Shown: one piece after another, positions 7,499 through 15,844 of the stretch
How positions within the stretch are numbered: position 1 is the stretch's first letter
Layout: each line of letters starts with the position of its first letter
From: an uncultured Pseudomonadota bacterium
GTDB taxonomy: Bacteria; Desulfobacterota_B; Binatia; UBA9968
DNA: 17,820 bases
Assembly (NCBI GenBank): GCA_946478635.1
Contig: CAMLCX010000035.1
Span: 1-17,820, forward strand
Direction: 5' to 3'
The notes under the pieces: generated by a model
What the model was told of the DNA's origin: nothing
What the model saw: the letters and a program-made list of their open reading frames with translations, nothing else
Databases searched by the model: none
Translations under genes and position numbers: made by a program

Positions 7499-8005
7499 CT
7501 ACCACCAGCGTTTACGATAATCTAGCCAACCGTCCCAGCCTTCGTTGCGCCCTTGATAGGTCGGATTTTCCAGATGCTTTTCGAGATACTCCAGGAGGGT
7601 CTTGTCAGCTTCCAGGCTCAGCAGCACGTCGCGTTGAAAGCTCAAACAGTTTCGTTCCGCAGCCTTGCCGCTCCAGGCGTCAACCGGAGGCTTGCTGCCG
7701 CGATTCCGTTTCTCAGCATCGCGGTAGAGTTTTGCGTGATAGGCGTCGTGCGCGATGGCGCCGGCGTACCAGAGTGGAGAATGATTCCAGGTCGGCTCGC
7801 CGACCGTAAAAATCGGACGTTCTGTCCAGGCCGTGACGCCGCTGCGCTTTCCCTGTCGAATGGCGGCAAGATGGGCCCGAATCAGTTCAAACTGTGCCAG
7901 CGGTTCGAGAAGCGCGAGCGCCTCGCCGGTGCGCCGCCGGAACTCGCTGTCGCCATGAACTTTCATACCGCAGACAGTGTCTGATCTTCGGCGTTGGTAA
8001 AACAT
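7499..8005 (-). CDS. small hypothetical protein with HDxxH motif, possible zincin-like fold
   Basis: I do not recognise a named family. The frame encodes 168 residues from the ATG at 8005; a second ATG at 7964-7966 (residue 14) is an equally plausible start because neither has a good ribosome site. There is no signal peptide or membrane helix. Residues 78-90 read PLWYAGAIAHDAYH, giving His86-Asp-x-x-His90, followed after 26 residues by AERNCLSFQ with Glu117. A helix with HDxxH or HExxH plus a downstream Glu in an AEx-xxFQ helix recalls small zincin-like proteins, so metal binding is possible, but the usual Glu is Asp. The C-terminus is rich in Trp and Tyr (GWDGWLDYRKRWW). It lies 40 nt after moxR and before DUF58, within the operon. 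The opposite strand also has an open frame, but its composition looks less protein-like. Confidence 0.7.
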   Translation of the reverse strand: MFYQRRRSDTVCGMKVHGDSEFRRRTGEALALLEPLAQFELIRAHLAAIRQGKRSGVTAWTERPIFTVGEPTWNHSPLWYAGAIAHDAYHAKLYRDAEKRNRGSKPPVDAWSGKAAERNCLSFQRDVLLSLEADKTLLEYLEKHLENPTYQGRNEGWDGWLDYRKRWW

Positions 8006-8045
8006 GGAAGACGCGGCCGGATCCGCGTCGATCCGGCGGGCATTT

Positions 8046-9074
8046 CTATCGAGAGGCTTTGCCGTCGGTTGAGGGCTTAATGTCGGTGAGCAGCCGATTG
8101 ATGATGTCTATCGACGTCAGGCCTTCGCCCTGACCCTTGAAGTTGGGCACGATGCGGTGGCGCAGCACGGAAGGGGCGAGAGCCTGGATGTCTTCGATCG
8201 ACACCGCGTAGCGGCCCTGGAGTAGGGTGCGCGCCTTGGCGCCGAGGATGAGATATTGCGAGGCGCGCGGCCCGGCGCCCCATTCGACGTAATCCTTGAC
8301 ATAGGGGAGCGCCTCCGCGCTTTGCGGCCGGGAGCGCTGGGCGAGCGCGACAGCGTAGGAAATGACGAACGGCGAAACCGGCACCTTGCGGACAAGTTCC
8401 TGGTAGTGCAGGATCGCCGAGCCGTCCATGATCTTTTGCGGCGCGGGTTTGTTCGTCGATGTCGTCTGCATGACGATCTGCACTTCGTCCTCGAAGTTCG
8501 GATAACGAATTTCGATGTTCAGCATGAACCGGTCGAGCTGCGCCTCCGGCAAGGGATAAGTGCCTTCCTGCTCGATCGGGTTTTGCGTCGCCAGGACAAA
8601 GAACGGCAAGTCCAGCGCGAACGTCGAACCGCCGGCCGTGACTTTGTACTCCTGCATGGACTGGAGCAACGCCGCCTGGGTTTTGGGCGGTGTGCGGTTG
8701 ATCTCGTCGGCCAGCAAAATATTAGTGAAAATCGGTCCTTTGAGAAACTGAAAGGCGCGCCGGCCGGTGGCGGCGTCCTCTTGCAAAATATCGGTGCCGG
8801 TAATGTCGGACGGCATCAGATCCGGCGTAAACTGGATGCGATTGAAATCCAGGTCCAGGATCTCCGCCAGGGTGCTGATCAGCAGCGTCTTCGCCAGCCC
8901 GGGCACGCCGACGAGCAGGCAATGCCCGCGCGCGAAAAGCGCGATCAACACTTCCTCGATGACTTGATCCTGGCCGACGATGACCTTGCGGATTTCGCCC
9001 AGCATGTTGTCCCGTTTGATCGCGAAATCTTCGATCTCGGCAATCTCGTGTTGTTGAATCTCGGTTGCTTCCAT
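8046..9074 (-). CDS. moxR: MoxR-family AAA+ ATPase
   Basis: The protein has 342 residues, the usual length for MoxR. The ATPase motifs are complete: Walker A GVPGLAKT at 56-63, Walker B ILLADE at 119-124 followed by INRTPPKTQAALLQSMQE, sensor 1 ATQNP at 162-166, and the PLPEAQLDRF segment at 175-184 with the conserved Arg. The GQ...I N-terminal box (VIVGQDQVIEE, 31-41) and a C-terminal lid (from about 235) are present. MoxR proteins form ring ATPases that act as chaperones for VWA-domain clients, which fits the two large VWA proteins encoded downstream. An AAGGA-type Shine-Dalgarno lies about 5 nt before the ATG, and the stop of the preceding TPR gene is 17 nt upstream, so it is co-transcribed. 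It is cytoplasmic. Confidence 0.95.
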   Translation of the reverse strand: MEATEIQQHEIAEIEDFAIKRDNMLGEIRKVIVGQDQVIEEVLIALFARGHCLLVGVPGLAKTLLISTLAEILDLDFNRIQFTPDLMPSDITGTDILQEDAATGRRAFQFLKGPIFTNILLADEINRTPPKTQAALLQSMQEYKVTAGGSTFALDLPFFVLATQNPIEQEGTYPLPEAQLDRFMLNIEIRYPNFEDEVQIVMQTTSTNKPAPQKIMDGSAILHYQELVRKVPVSPFVISYAVALAQRSRPQSAEALPYVKDYVEWGAGPRASQYLILGAKARTLLQGRYAVSIEDIQALAPSVLRHRIVPNFKGQGEGLTSIDIINRLLTDIKPSTDGKASR

Positions 9075-9091
9075 GGCTGTCCTTCTCGCGG

Positions 9092-10681
9092 TCAGTGAAC
9101 GCCGCCGAGCTTATCCAGCGTAGCTTTCGCCAAGCGAGCTTTTTCATGTTCGCCAAGCGCGGCGTACGCATCGCCCAGCAAACGATAGATGAGCGGGTTG
9201 TAGGGGTTGATCTGGATGGCTTCTTCAAGGACGACGCGCGTTTCCTTAAAATTCTTAGCGGCGTGGTAGGCCCGGCCCAATTGCACATAGGCGTTGGCAT
9301 TGTCGGGGTCCACGTCCAGGGCTTTTTTCAACAGCGGCAGTGCCTCCTCCGAGCGGTTCATGCCGATCATCACGCGGCCGAGCTTGCTCAAGATGACCGG
9401 AGAGCTGGGGCTGACCTGCAAGGCGCGTTGGTATTCATTGGCGGCGGCCTCGGTGCGCCCGCGACCGAGTAACTGATCGGCGAGATGGGTGCGGTTGCGC
9501 GCGACGGCGGACTGGATCTCGCGCAACTCGACGACTTCTTCGTCTTCGCGCTGGTCCTTTTTAACCTTGAACCGGCGTACCCGGCTGCCTTCGATTTCCT
9601 TCAGACCTTTGGCTTTGAGAAAGCCTTTCCATTTTGTTTCAAAAGCGTCGAACGACATGCCATAGATTTTCTCGATGGCCTCGGGCGTGGGTCTGTCATT
9701 GAGCACGCCGAGCAATTCGCGAATCCCGGTGGGGCCTTTGCTCTGATTGATAAAATCCACCGCCGACGCGGCTTCGGCATAGGCGAGCTGAACTTGCTCG
9801 GGCGTCTCAAGATGAATCAACGACGGCTCCATTTTCTTAAAGCCGACAAATTGATTTCGCGCCAGCGCCTGCACTAGCAGCGTCTGGTTGGCCGGTGTCA
9901 GATAATCCTCGGCGGCATTCGCAGGCGGCGCGGCCTTGCGCCAGCGCGTCTCGTAAAAGCGCGCCATGCCTTCGTGCAGCCAGATCGGCGCTTGATTATT
10001 GGTGAGGCCGACGATGGCGTAATGCAGGTACTCGTGGCTGAGCGAATCAAGCCAGCGGTAGCCGAGGCTGAGAGCGCGCGGCGAAATGATCATCAGTTTG
10101 TTGAATTTGCATATGCCGACGGCGCCGGTCTCTTCGATATCGCGCAGGGACAAAGTCGAGATGGCGTTGAAGCTCGGGGCGTCCGGCGCGATTTCCACGC
10201 GCACCTTTTCCTTCGGGTAATAGCCCAGCTCGGCGCCGGTGGCCTGATAGCTCTTCTCCAGTGTGTCGAGCGCATGAGCGATTAAAATGCCGTCGCGTTT
10301 GTCATCGACGAACAACACGAAATGCGCGCTCTCGTAGCGCTTGAGATTCTTGTGCACGTCAATGGTGAGCTGGCTAAAGATTTTCAGCGCTTGGCGCCGC
10401 TGGTTGCTCGACTCCAGCGCCAGCGCGCGGTCAAGCAGGTTCAATGCTTCGGGGTAACGGCCCTGATAAAATTTCACCCGCCCATCGAATTCCAAGGCTG
10501 CCGCTGACTTGGGATTGTCTTTGAGCGCCTGGGCGGCAAGCTCCTCGGCCTGCGTCACGCGCCAGGCATCGAGCAGCTCTTCGCCGGCTTGAAACTTCGG
10601 GTCGGCTTCAGCGCCAAGCGCCCGGGTCGCCAAAAAAAACCAAAGCCAAACAGCTGAGATAAACGACAATCGGGTCTTCAA
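9092..10681 (-). CDS. secreted TPR protein with gluzincin (peptidase MA-like) domain
   Basis: The protein has 529 residues. A Sec signal peptide (about 1-24, ATRALG-AEA) sends it out of the cytoplasm. One or two TPR-like repeats (about 28-90) precede a peptidase MA-like domain (about 115-355). Its zinc site is intact: HEYLH at 216-220 (HExxH) and WLHEGMARF with Glu237 as the likely third ligand, as in gluzincins. A C-terminal array of TPRs (about 395-525), with pairs such as NEYQRALQVSP and LLKKALDVDPDNANAYVQLG, would bind a partner protein. The start codon is TTG (10679-10681), overlapping no upstream gene but only 7 nt from the DUF4175 stop, with no Shine-Dalgarno. Translational coupling probably compensates. 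Being in the MoxR operon, it may be a protease or substrate-binding part of the envelope complex; its substrate is unknown. Confidence 0.88.
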   Translation of the reverse strand: MKTRLSFISAVWLWFFLATRALGAEADPKFQAGEELLDAWRVTQAEELAAQALKDNPKSAAALEFDGRVKFYQGRYPEALNLLDRALALESSNQRRQALKIFSQLTIDVHKNLKRYESAHFVLFVDDKRDGILIAHALDTLEKSYQATGAELGYYPKEKVRVEIAPDAPSFNAISTLSLRDIEETGAVGICKFNKLMIISPRALSLGYRWLDSLSHEYLHYAIVGLTNNQAPIWLHEGMARFYETRWRKAAPPANAAEDYLTPANQTLLVQALARNQFVGFKKMEPSLIHLETPEQVQLAYAEAASAVDFINQSKGPTGIRELLGVLNDRPTPEAIEKIYGMSFDAFETKWKGFLKAKGLKEIEGSRVRRFKVKKDQREDEEVVELREIQSAVARNRTHLADQLLGRGRTEAAANEYQRALQVSPSSPVILSKLGRVMIGMNRSEEALPLLKKALDVDPDNANAYVQLGRAYHAAKNFKETRVVLEEAIQINPYNPLIYRLLGDAYAALGEHEKARLAKATLDKLGGVH

Positions 10682-10688
10682 GGGAGAA

Positions 10689-13600
10689 TCACTCGGAAAG
10701 ATTTTTGAAATAGCGCTCGATCTGCTCTTTCATCTGCGGCGGGACGCCTTGCTTGAGAGATTCCAGAATCTCTTCGCGGAAATTGCGCGGCGCCTTGTAC
10801 TCGTCTTTGCCTGGCAGGCGGAATTTCTCCGTGTCCAAACCGGTAAAGCCGCTTTCAATATCGAACTCGGGAAACTGCGGCATCCCCGGCAGCGGCGTGA
10901 GCGAGCCAAACGGTAGAAAGCGACCCTGGCGGTAAAGCCGCGCCATCGGCATGTTACCGATCTGGCCGCGCTGGGCCATCTGTTGCATCGATTGCTGCAT
11001 CTGTTGCTGCGATTGAGACAGGCGATCGAGGGCGCCGCGCTCGGGCGGCACCGCGCCCCGCGAGTCCAGTTGGCCCAAGCGGTTGTGCGCGCTGCCCATT
11101 TCTTTGCCGGCTTCGCCGATGTTTTGCACGATCTTGGGATCGAGCTGTGGAAACAGTTGAAACAGCGACTCGAGTTTTTCGTGCAGGTCTTCGGTACGCT
11201 CTTTGAGAACGTCCTCGCGGTGGGCCAATTCGCGCAATACGCGCTTATCGCTGTCCGACAGCGCTTGAGCGGGCGCGGCCATCAGCTTTTCGAGTTCGGA
11301 TTTGATGTTATCCAGACTTTTTTCGGCGCGCTGCGCCCGCGCTTCCTGTTGGGCCGTGCGTTTTTTGGCCAATTCCTTTCGTGTGAAACCATCGCCTTCG
11401 CCGTAGCCCGGAAAGTCTTTGTTGCTGAGCTTGGCGATAAGGTTTCGCAGCAGGGCGTTTATCGTCGCGTCATCCATATTGGTCAAAAGGCTGGGATCGT
11501 CGGGGCCTTCACGGTCGGGAAAAAGCTCGGTCAATTGGCCGAGCTCGGCAGTAGCCTGTTCCAGAAAACGGTCGAGCTTGGTTTTGAGCGCGGCGTCGCG
11601 TTCGGACAACGCGCTCGAATTGATCCCTTCAGTCTTGACTAATATTTCCTGCTGCTCGCGGGCGATCTCCTGGAGCTCACTACTCTGGCGCTGCATTTCG
11701 CCCTGCATGCGGCCCATGCTCGAAGCCATTTGCGAGCGTTGCGCGTTTTGCAGCGCGGCGACCATCTGAGCCATTTGATTGAACAGCTCGCGGGCCAGCT
11801 GGCGGGCGCCTTCGAGGTCGCCTTGCGCCAGTTTCTTGCGGATCTCGTCGAGGGCGCGCTGCATGTCGTCAAAGCCAAGACCCTGCATGGTCTCGGGATT
11901 CATAAAATCCTCGGGCATTTGTTGCGCCAACTGCGCCGCGGCGCGTTGCAGTTCGTCGAGGGTTTTCGACAGCTCGGCGATCTGCTTCATGATGGCGTCG
12001 AGATTCTTATCGCCGCTCTGGAGCTTCTCCAGGGAATCCATCAAGCGTTCCTGACTGCGCGCCAGATCCTGCGCCGTCGAGGCAAGCTCCTGGGCCTTCA
12101 TCCGGTTGCCGATGTCTTCGGACAACAGCGACATGCGTTCGAGCTCAGTGGAGATTTCGTCGCGGGTCTTGAGCTTCTCTTCCGCGCTTGCCGCCTGCTC
12201 TTGTTTACGCAACAAATCATTTTGGGTGAATTCAAGGTTGCGCTTGAGCGCTTGCAGATCGCTCCACGTGGCGAAATCCGAGATGCGGTCCTTCTCGGCC
12301 CGGCTCATGATCTCCTCGGTCCGCTTGAGCGCGTCGGCAAGGTTCTGCTCGAATTTCTTTTCGCTTTCCTGGGCGGCGGCGGTTTGCTTCTCGCCCGGCA
12401 CCGGCGTTTCCAGATGATCGCCGAGTAAATCGACCATGCGGCTGTTCAAGTCGCGCACCATCTCGGCCACCTGTTTATGCTCGCCTTTGAGATTTTTTAA
12501 TTTTAGGCGAACGGAACGCGAGGTGCCAATCTTCGGACCCGAGATGGTGTCGTTGTCGAACACTTGCAGAAGAAAAACCGCTTCCTCGCCTTCGCGCAGG
12601 GCGAGCCGGCCGAGATCCCATTTGTACTGATCGCGGACGATCAGGCGCTTGGCCTCTTCTTTTTGCAAAGTCGTCTTGTCTTCGCGATCGCCGATTTTGA
12701 CCACCAAGGCGACTTCGGCGATGCCGAAGTCATCGCGCGCGCCGTATTCCAGCGTCAGGGTTTCATCGCCGTTGATCTCAAGATCTTCAGTCGGCTGTAA
12801 CAGATCGACCGTGGGGAAGCCGTCCGGTTTGACCTTGAGCTCATAGTTGATCGGCGTGTTGCGAAAACCATGGGAGTCTTCCACCTGGATGCGGTACGAC
12901 TGGGATTGAAACAGTACCAGACTGGCCTGCAGCTTGCGGCCGTCGATCTTCAGCGGAATCTTTTTGCCGTCGTCCATGACGATCTCGGCTTTGACCACGT
13001 CCTTGGTGGCGACCGCGTCGAGCCGCACCGTCGAGCCTTTGAGGCCCTCGATGCTGCCTTCGGGAACGGAAACCGATCCGAGCGCCGTGTAGGCCGGCGG
13101 GTAGAGAATCAGCTGCACATTGGCGATTTCCGGCGCGTCGACGGCTTCCACACTGTAGGTGGCCGAGGCAAAGGGCCCGGTGACGGCGCGATAGCGCAGG
13201 GATTTCTCCAGGTGCGCGATCTTGGCGCTGAATTTTCCCGCGCCGAGATTCTCCATGGGCACTTTTTCAGCACTGACAAGCTCGCCGCGTTCGTTGGTTC
13301 CCGTCCAGGTCATCAATTCCAACGAAGCCGGCAGGGCGCCCGCGGTCGATGCCCGAAGGGTCACGGATGCGCCGCGCACCACGCGCAGCCCTTTCGGTTC
13401 CATCTCGATGGTCGTTTGTGTGGGCGGCAAATGATCGAGCGGGCGGGTCAGCATGCTGATCGTGCCGCCGACCCAGGAAGGGTTAACGAGCACCATTATG
13501 GCGACCGGTATGAGCAGCAAGCCAAGCAATCGCAAGCTCGATTTTAGCCCCCGGTTATCGATCAATTCATCGATCTTGAGCGTCGCGACCTGGTTTCGCG

Positions 13601-14000
13601 TCGTGCGCAGGAGCGCCATCACCATGGACGCCGAAAAACCGGGAGTATTCTGGGCTTCGGCGACTTGCGGGTAAAGTTGCAGCGAGTTGATTAAGTTATT
13701 GCGCAGCTTCGGCTGCTTCTGCTCGATGTAAAGCGCCGCTCGTTCCTGAGACAGGCGGCGCAGGAAACGAAAAAAGGACCAGCCGATGACGCCGAGCAAG
13801 ACGACAATTGTGAGCAGGCTGTAAGCGAGCGGTGCATAGGGCAAAAAAGTCTTTAGCTCGAAAATCCCGGCGCCCAGCGCGAAGAGCAAGAGCGCGCAGA
13901 TCGCGATCAGGCAGAGCCCCTCGAGCCCCTGAAAAAGCTTGAGGCGCCGGATGAAGCGCCTCAGGAACGATGATAATTCTTGATATTCTTCCTGTCCCAT
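10689..14000 (-). CDS. DUF4175 family membrane protein with long coiled coil
   Basis: The protein has 1103 residues and is the first gene of the operon. Three membrane helices lie at about 27-48, 55-78 and 155-176. An extracytoplasmic beta-rich region follows (about 180-530), with repeated Ig-like strands. Then comes a very long charged helical region (about 545-960), full of E/K/Q/R heptads such as ELQRAAAQLAQQMPEDF and EIAREQQEILVKTE, that should form coiled coil. A Gln/Met-rich stretch (near 1000-1025) and a proline-containing tail complete it. This is the DUF4175 layout, usually found next to MoxR/VWA genes. The ATG at 13998-14000 has no Shine-Dalgarno, and the predicted transcript leader is only about ten nucleotides. 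I infer a structural scaffold in the envelope that holds the VWA and TPR partners; no enzymatic motif is visible. Confidence 0.88.
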   Translation of the reverse strand: MGQEEYQELSSFLRRFIRRLKLFQGLEGLCLIAICALLLFALGAGIFELKTFLPYAPLAYSLLTIVVLLGVIGWSFFRFLRRLSQERAALYIEQKQPKLRNNLINSLQLYPQVAEAQNTPGFSASMVMALLRTTRNQVATLKIDELIDNRGLKSSLRLLGLLLIPVAIMVLVNPSWVGGTISMLTRPLDHLPPTQTTIEMEPKGLRVVRGASVTLRASTAGALPASLELMTWTGTNERGELVSAEKVPMENLGAGKFSAKIAHLEKSLRYRAVTGPFASATYSVEAVDAPEIANVQLILYPPAYTALGSVSVPEGSIEGLKGSTVRLDAVATKDVVKAEIVMDDGKKIPLKIDGRKLQASLVLFQSQSYRIQVEDSHGFRNTPINYELKVKPDGFPTVDLLQPTEDLEINGDETLTLEYGARDDFGIAEVALVVKIGDREDKTTLQKEEAKRLIVRDQYKWDLGRLALREGEEAVFLLQVFDNDTISGPKIGTSRSVRLKLKNLKGEHKQVAEMVRDLNSRMVDLLGDHLETPVPGEKQTAAAQESEKKFEQNLADALKRTEEIMSRAEKDRISDFATWSDLQALKRNLEFTQNDLLRKQEQAASAEEKLKTRDEISTELERMSLLSEDIGNRMKAQELASTAQDLARSQERLMDSLEKLQSGDKNLDAIMKQIAELSKTLDELQRAAAQLAQQMPEDFMNPETMQGLGFDDMQRALDEIRKKLAQGDLEGARQLARELFNQMAQMVAALQNAQRSQMASSMGRMQGEMQRQSSELQEIAREQQEILVKTEGINSSALSERDAALKTKLDRFLEQATAELGQLTELFPDREGPDDPSLLTNMDDATINALLRNLIAKLSNKDFPGYGEGDGFTRKELAKKRTAQQEARAQRAEKSLDNIKSELEKLMAAPAQALSDSDKRVLRELAHREDVLKERTEDLHEKLESLFQLFPQLDPKIVQNIGEAGKEMGSAHNRLGQLDSRGAVPPERGALDRLSQSQQQMQQSMQQMAQRGQIGNMPMARLYRQGRFLPFGSLTPLPGMPQFPEFDIESGFTGLDTEKFRLPGKDEYKAPRNFREEILESLKQGVPPQMKEQIERYFKNLSE

Positions 14001-14004
14001 GTTC

Positions 14005-14046
14005 GCCGAATATCGGCATAGTATCGCCGTTAAACTGCCTTGTCTA
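14005..14046 (-). promoter_or_regulatory. sigma70-type promoter of the DUF4175-MoxR operon with inverted repeat
   Basis: On the minus strand, -35 TAGACA (14041-14046, 5 of 6 matches) is separated by exactly 17 nt from -10 TACTAT (14018-14023, 4 of 6). Just downstream an inverted repeat, GCCGA at 14005-14009 and TCGGC at 14013-14017 around ATA, overlaps the expected start point near 14011. It could be an operator or leader hairpin. The predicted leader is about ten nucleotides. No convincing promoter was seen for the divergent EutA-like gene in the same 144-nt region. Confidence 0.5.
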
Positions 14047-14144
14047 TCCCGCTACGACAACGCTCAACCGGTAGCAAGCAGAAGTGTCTTATGTTATGCA
14101 ACTTGGATATTTGAGCGTCAGAGAGAAAGGAATACGCTGCGCGC

Positions 14145-15725
14145 ATGGATAATCTGGGGATCGATAATTTACGGCTGCATGAGGGACACGATGAAGATTT
14201 CGGCGATGACGAAGAGTTGATGGACGAAAACCACCCGATGTGGCGCTCGGAGCGGATTACGCTCAATTCCGTCGGCATCGATATCGGCTCGTCCACTTCG
14301 CACCTCATTTTTTCCCGCCTGACGCTGCGCCGTCAGGGCGTGGCGCTGTCCAGCCGTTTTGTCGTCATCAATCGCGAGATCATCCATGAGTCGCCGATTC
14401 TTTTGACGCCTTACGTTGACAAGACCACCATCGATACCAATCAGTTGGGTGATTTCATTCACGAAGCTTATCGAAAGGCCAATCTAACGCCCGAGGATAT
14501 CGACACCGGCGCGATCATCGTCACCGGCGAGGCGGCGAAAAAGAAAAACGCCGAGGCTATTTCCGCGCTTTTCTCGGCGGAAGCCGGCAAATTTGTTTGC
14601 GCTACCGCCGGTCATAATCTCGAAGCCATCCTTGCTTCCTACGGCTCGGGCGCCGTGCACATGACTTATCACGAGGGCGGCGACTTTACCGTGATGAACG
14701 TCGACGTGGGCGGCGGCACCAGCAAAATCGCCATCGTCAAGGGCGGCAAGGTGATCGATACCTGCGCCGTGGAAGTCGGCGCCCGCCTGATCGCCATGGA
14801 CGAAAACGGCAAGATCAACCGGCTCGAAGACACCGCGCTCAAGATCGCCAAGATCGCCGGTATTCCAAACCTGGCTTTGGGCGGCACCATCACCGATGTT
14901 GAAAAGGATAAGTTTGCCCAGGTGCTCTGTGATTCGTTGTTTCAATTTTTGGAACGGGGCCCGCTCTCGCCCGAAGTAAAAAATCTCTTACTCACGCCCA
15001 ATCTCGATTTTGCCGACCCAATTCACGCGGTGATGTTTTCCGGCGGGGTCTCCGAGTTCATCTACGGTTACGAAAAGCGCAATCTGGGCGACTTGGGTTT
15101 GCAGTTGGGCAAGAAAGTCCGCGCCCGAGTGAATCAGCTCGGCGGCGGCAACATCCCGCTCCGGCCGGCCGATGTGCGCATCCGCGCCACGGTGATCGGC
15201 GCCTCGCAGTACACGGTTCAAGTGAGCGGCAATACGATCTATCTCTCGCATCCCGAGCTGCTGCCGCTGCGCAATTTACAGGTCGTGACGCCCCAGTTCG
15301 AGCAGACCGAGGCCATCACCGCGGCGGAAATCAGCGGCGCGGTGGCGCGGGCGCTGCAGCGTTTCGACGCGACCGATACGGAGCGTACCGTGGCGCTCGC
15401 TATCGGCTGGGAACTCGGCCCTTCCTATCCGCTCATCCGCACCCTCGCTGAAGGCCTGGTCGGCGCCATGAAGGGGCATATCGATAATGGCCAGCCGTTG
15501 GTGCTGGTTTTCGATGCCGATATCGCCAAGCTGATGGGCAATATCATCGAACGGGAACTGATTCCCGGCGCCGGTATCATTTCCATCGACGGCATCGATC
15601 TAAAAGACTTCGACTTCATCGATATCGGCCAGGAATTGCCCGAGGCCAAGGCCGTGCCCGTGGTGATCAAGTCGCTTATTTTTCGCCACAGCGAGCATGG
15701 CCGCGGTCATCATCAGCAGCACTAG
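14145..15725 (+). CDS. eutA: EutA-family reactivating-factor-like ATPase
   Basis: The protein has 526 residues and belongs to the EutA family (ASKHA actin/Hsp70 fold). EutA uses ATP to free ethanolamine ammonia-lyase from damaged cobalamin. Visible motifs are phosphate-1 VGIDIGSSTS (43-52), TGEAAKKKN (127-135), ATAGHNLEAI (153-162), phosphate-2 NVDVGGGTSKIAI (185-197), FSGGVSEFIYG (298-308) and the ATVIGASQYTVQVSGN segment (348-363). Enterobacterial EutA is about 467 residues and begins almost at the VGIDIG strand. This protein instead has an acidic extension of about 36 residues (DEDFGDDEELMDENHP) and a His-rich tail (SEHGRGHHQQH). No eutB, eutC or microcompartment gene is visible, so the client may be elsewhere or a different enzyme. 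AGAAAGG lies 14 nt before the ATG, a long spacing; Met26 and Met32 are alternative starts that would remove most of the extension. Confidence 0.85.
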   Translation: MDNLGIDNLRLHEGHDEDFGDDEELMDENHPMWRSERITLNSVGIDIGSSTSHLIFSRLTLRRQGVALSSRFVVINREIIHESPILLTPYVDKTTIDTNQLGDFIHEAYRKANLTPEDIDTGAIIVTGEAAKKKNAEAISALFSAEAGKFVCATAGHNLEAILASYGSGAVHMTYHEGGDFTVMNVDVGGGTSKIAIVKGGKVIDTCAVEVGARLIAMDENGKINRLEDTALKIAKIAGIPNLALGGTITDVEKDKFAQVLCDSLFQFLERGPLSPEVKNLLLTPNLDFADPIHAVMFSGGVSEFIYGYEKRNLGDLGLQLGKKVRARVNQLGGGNIPLRPADVRIRATVIGASQYTVQVSGNTIYLSHPELLPLRNLQVVTPQFEQTEAITAAEISGAVARALQRFDATDTERTVALAIGWELGPSYPLIRTLAEGLVGAMKGHIDNGQPLVLVFDADIAKLMGNIIERELIPGAGIISIDGIDLKDFDFIDIGQELPEAKAVPVVIKSLIFRHSEHGRGHHQQH

Positions 15726-15733
15726 CTGCAGCT
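15724..15733. repeat. 10-bp perfect palindrome at the eutA stop codon
   Basis: AGCTGCAGCT overlaps the TAG stop (15723-15725). It has no T-run after it, so a terminator role is weak. The rest of the 119-nt gap to the next gene shows no strong hairpin. Confidence 0.25.
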
Positions 15734-15781
15734 CGATCACGGCGTCGGTCGGTTGCGCGCAGCACTCGGCTCAGCCCTACG

Positions 15782-15810
15782 TTGACTTTGAGAGGGGATT
15801 TTAATAGCTT
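15782..15810 (+). promoter_or_regulatory. possible promoter of the small membrane protein-TPR-ferredoxin-carboxyltransferase unit
   Basis: TTGACT (15782-15787, 5 of 6 to the -35 consensus) is followed after 17 nt by TAGCTT (15805-15810, only 3 of 6). The stretch from 15798 to 15828 is clearly AT-rich compared with the surroundings, and the first gene of a tight cluster starts at 15845. The -10 is weak, so transcription might also continue from the EutA gene. Confidence 0.35.
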
Positions 15811-15844
15811 TTAATTATCTTGATTTTACAGGTGCTTAACTTTT

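Noticed and set aside
7257..7505. Minus-strand small open frame covering the gap upstream of DUF58
   Set aside because: It overlaps the DUF58 start in another frame, and its C-terminal half is a basic frame-shifted copy of that gene.
8256..9098. Plus-strand open frame of 280 codons
   Set aside because: It is opposite moxR, whose Walker A, Walker B and sensor motifs are complete.
15724..15780. Transcription terminator after the EutA-like gene
   Set aside because: The palindrome AGCTGCAGCT and nearby GC-rich stems lack a following T-run, so I do not call a terminator.
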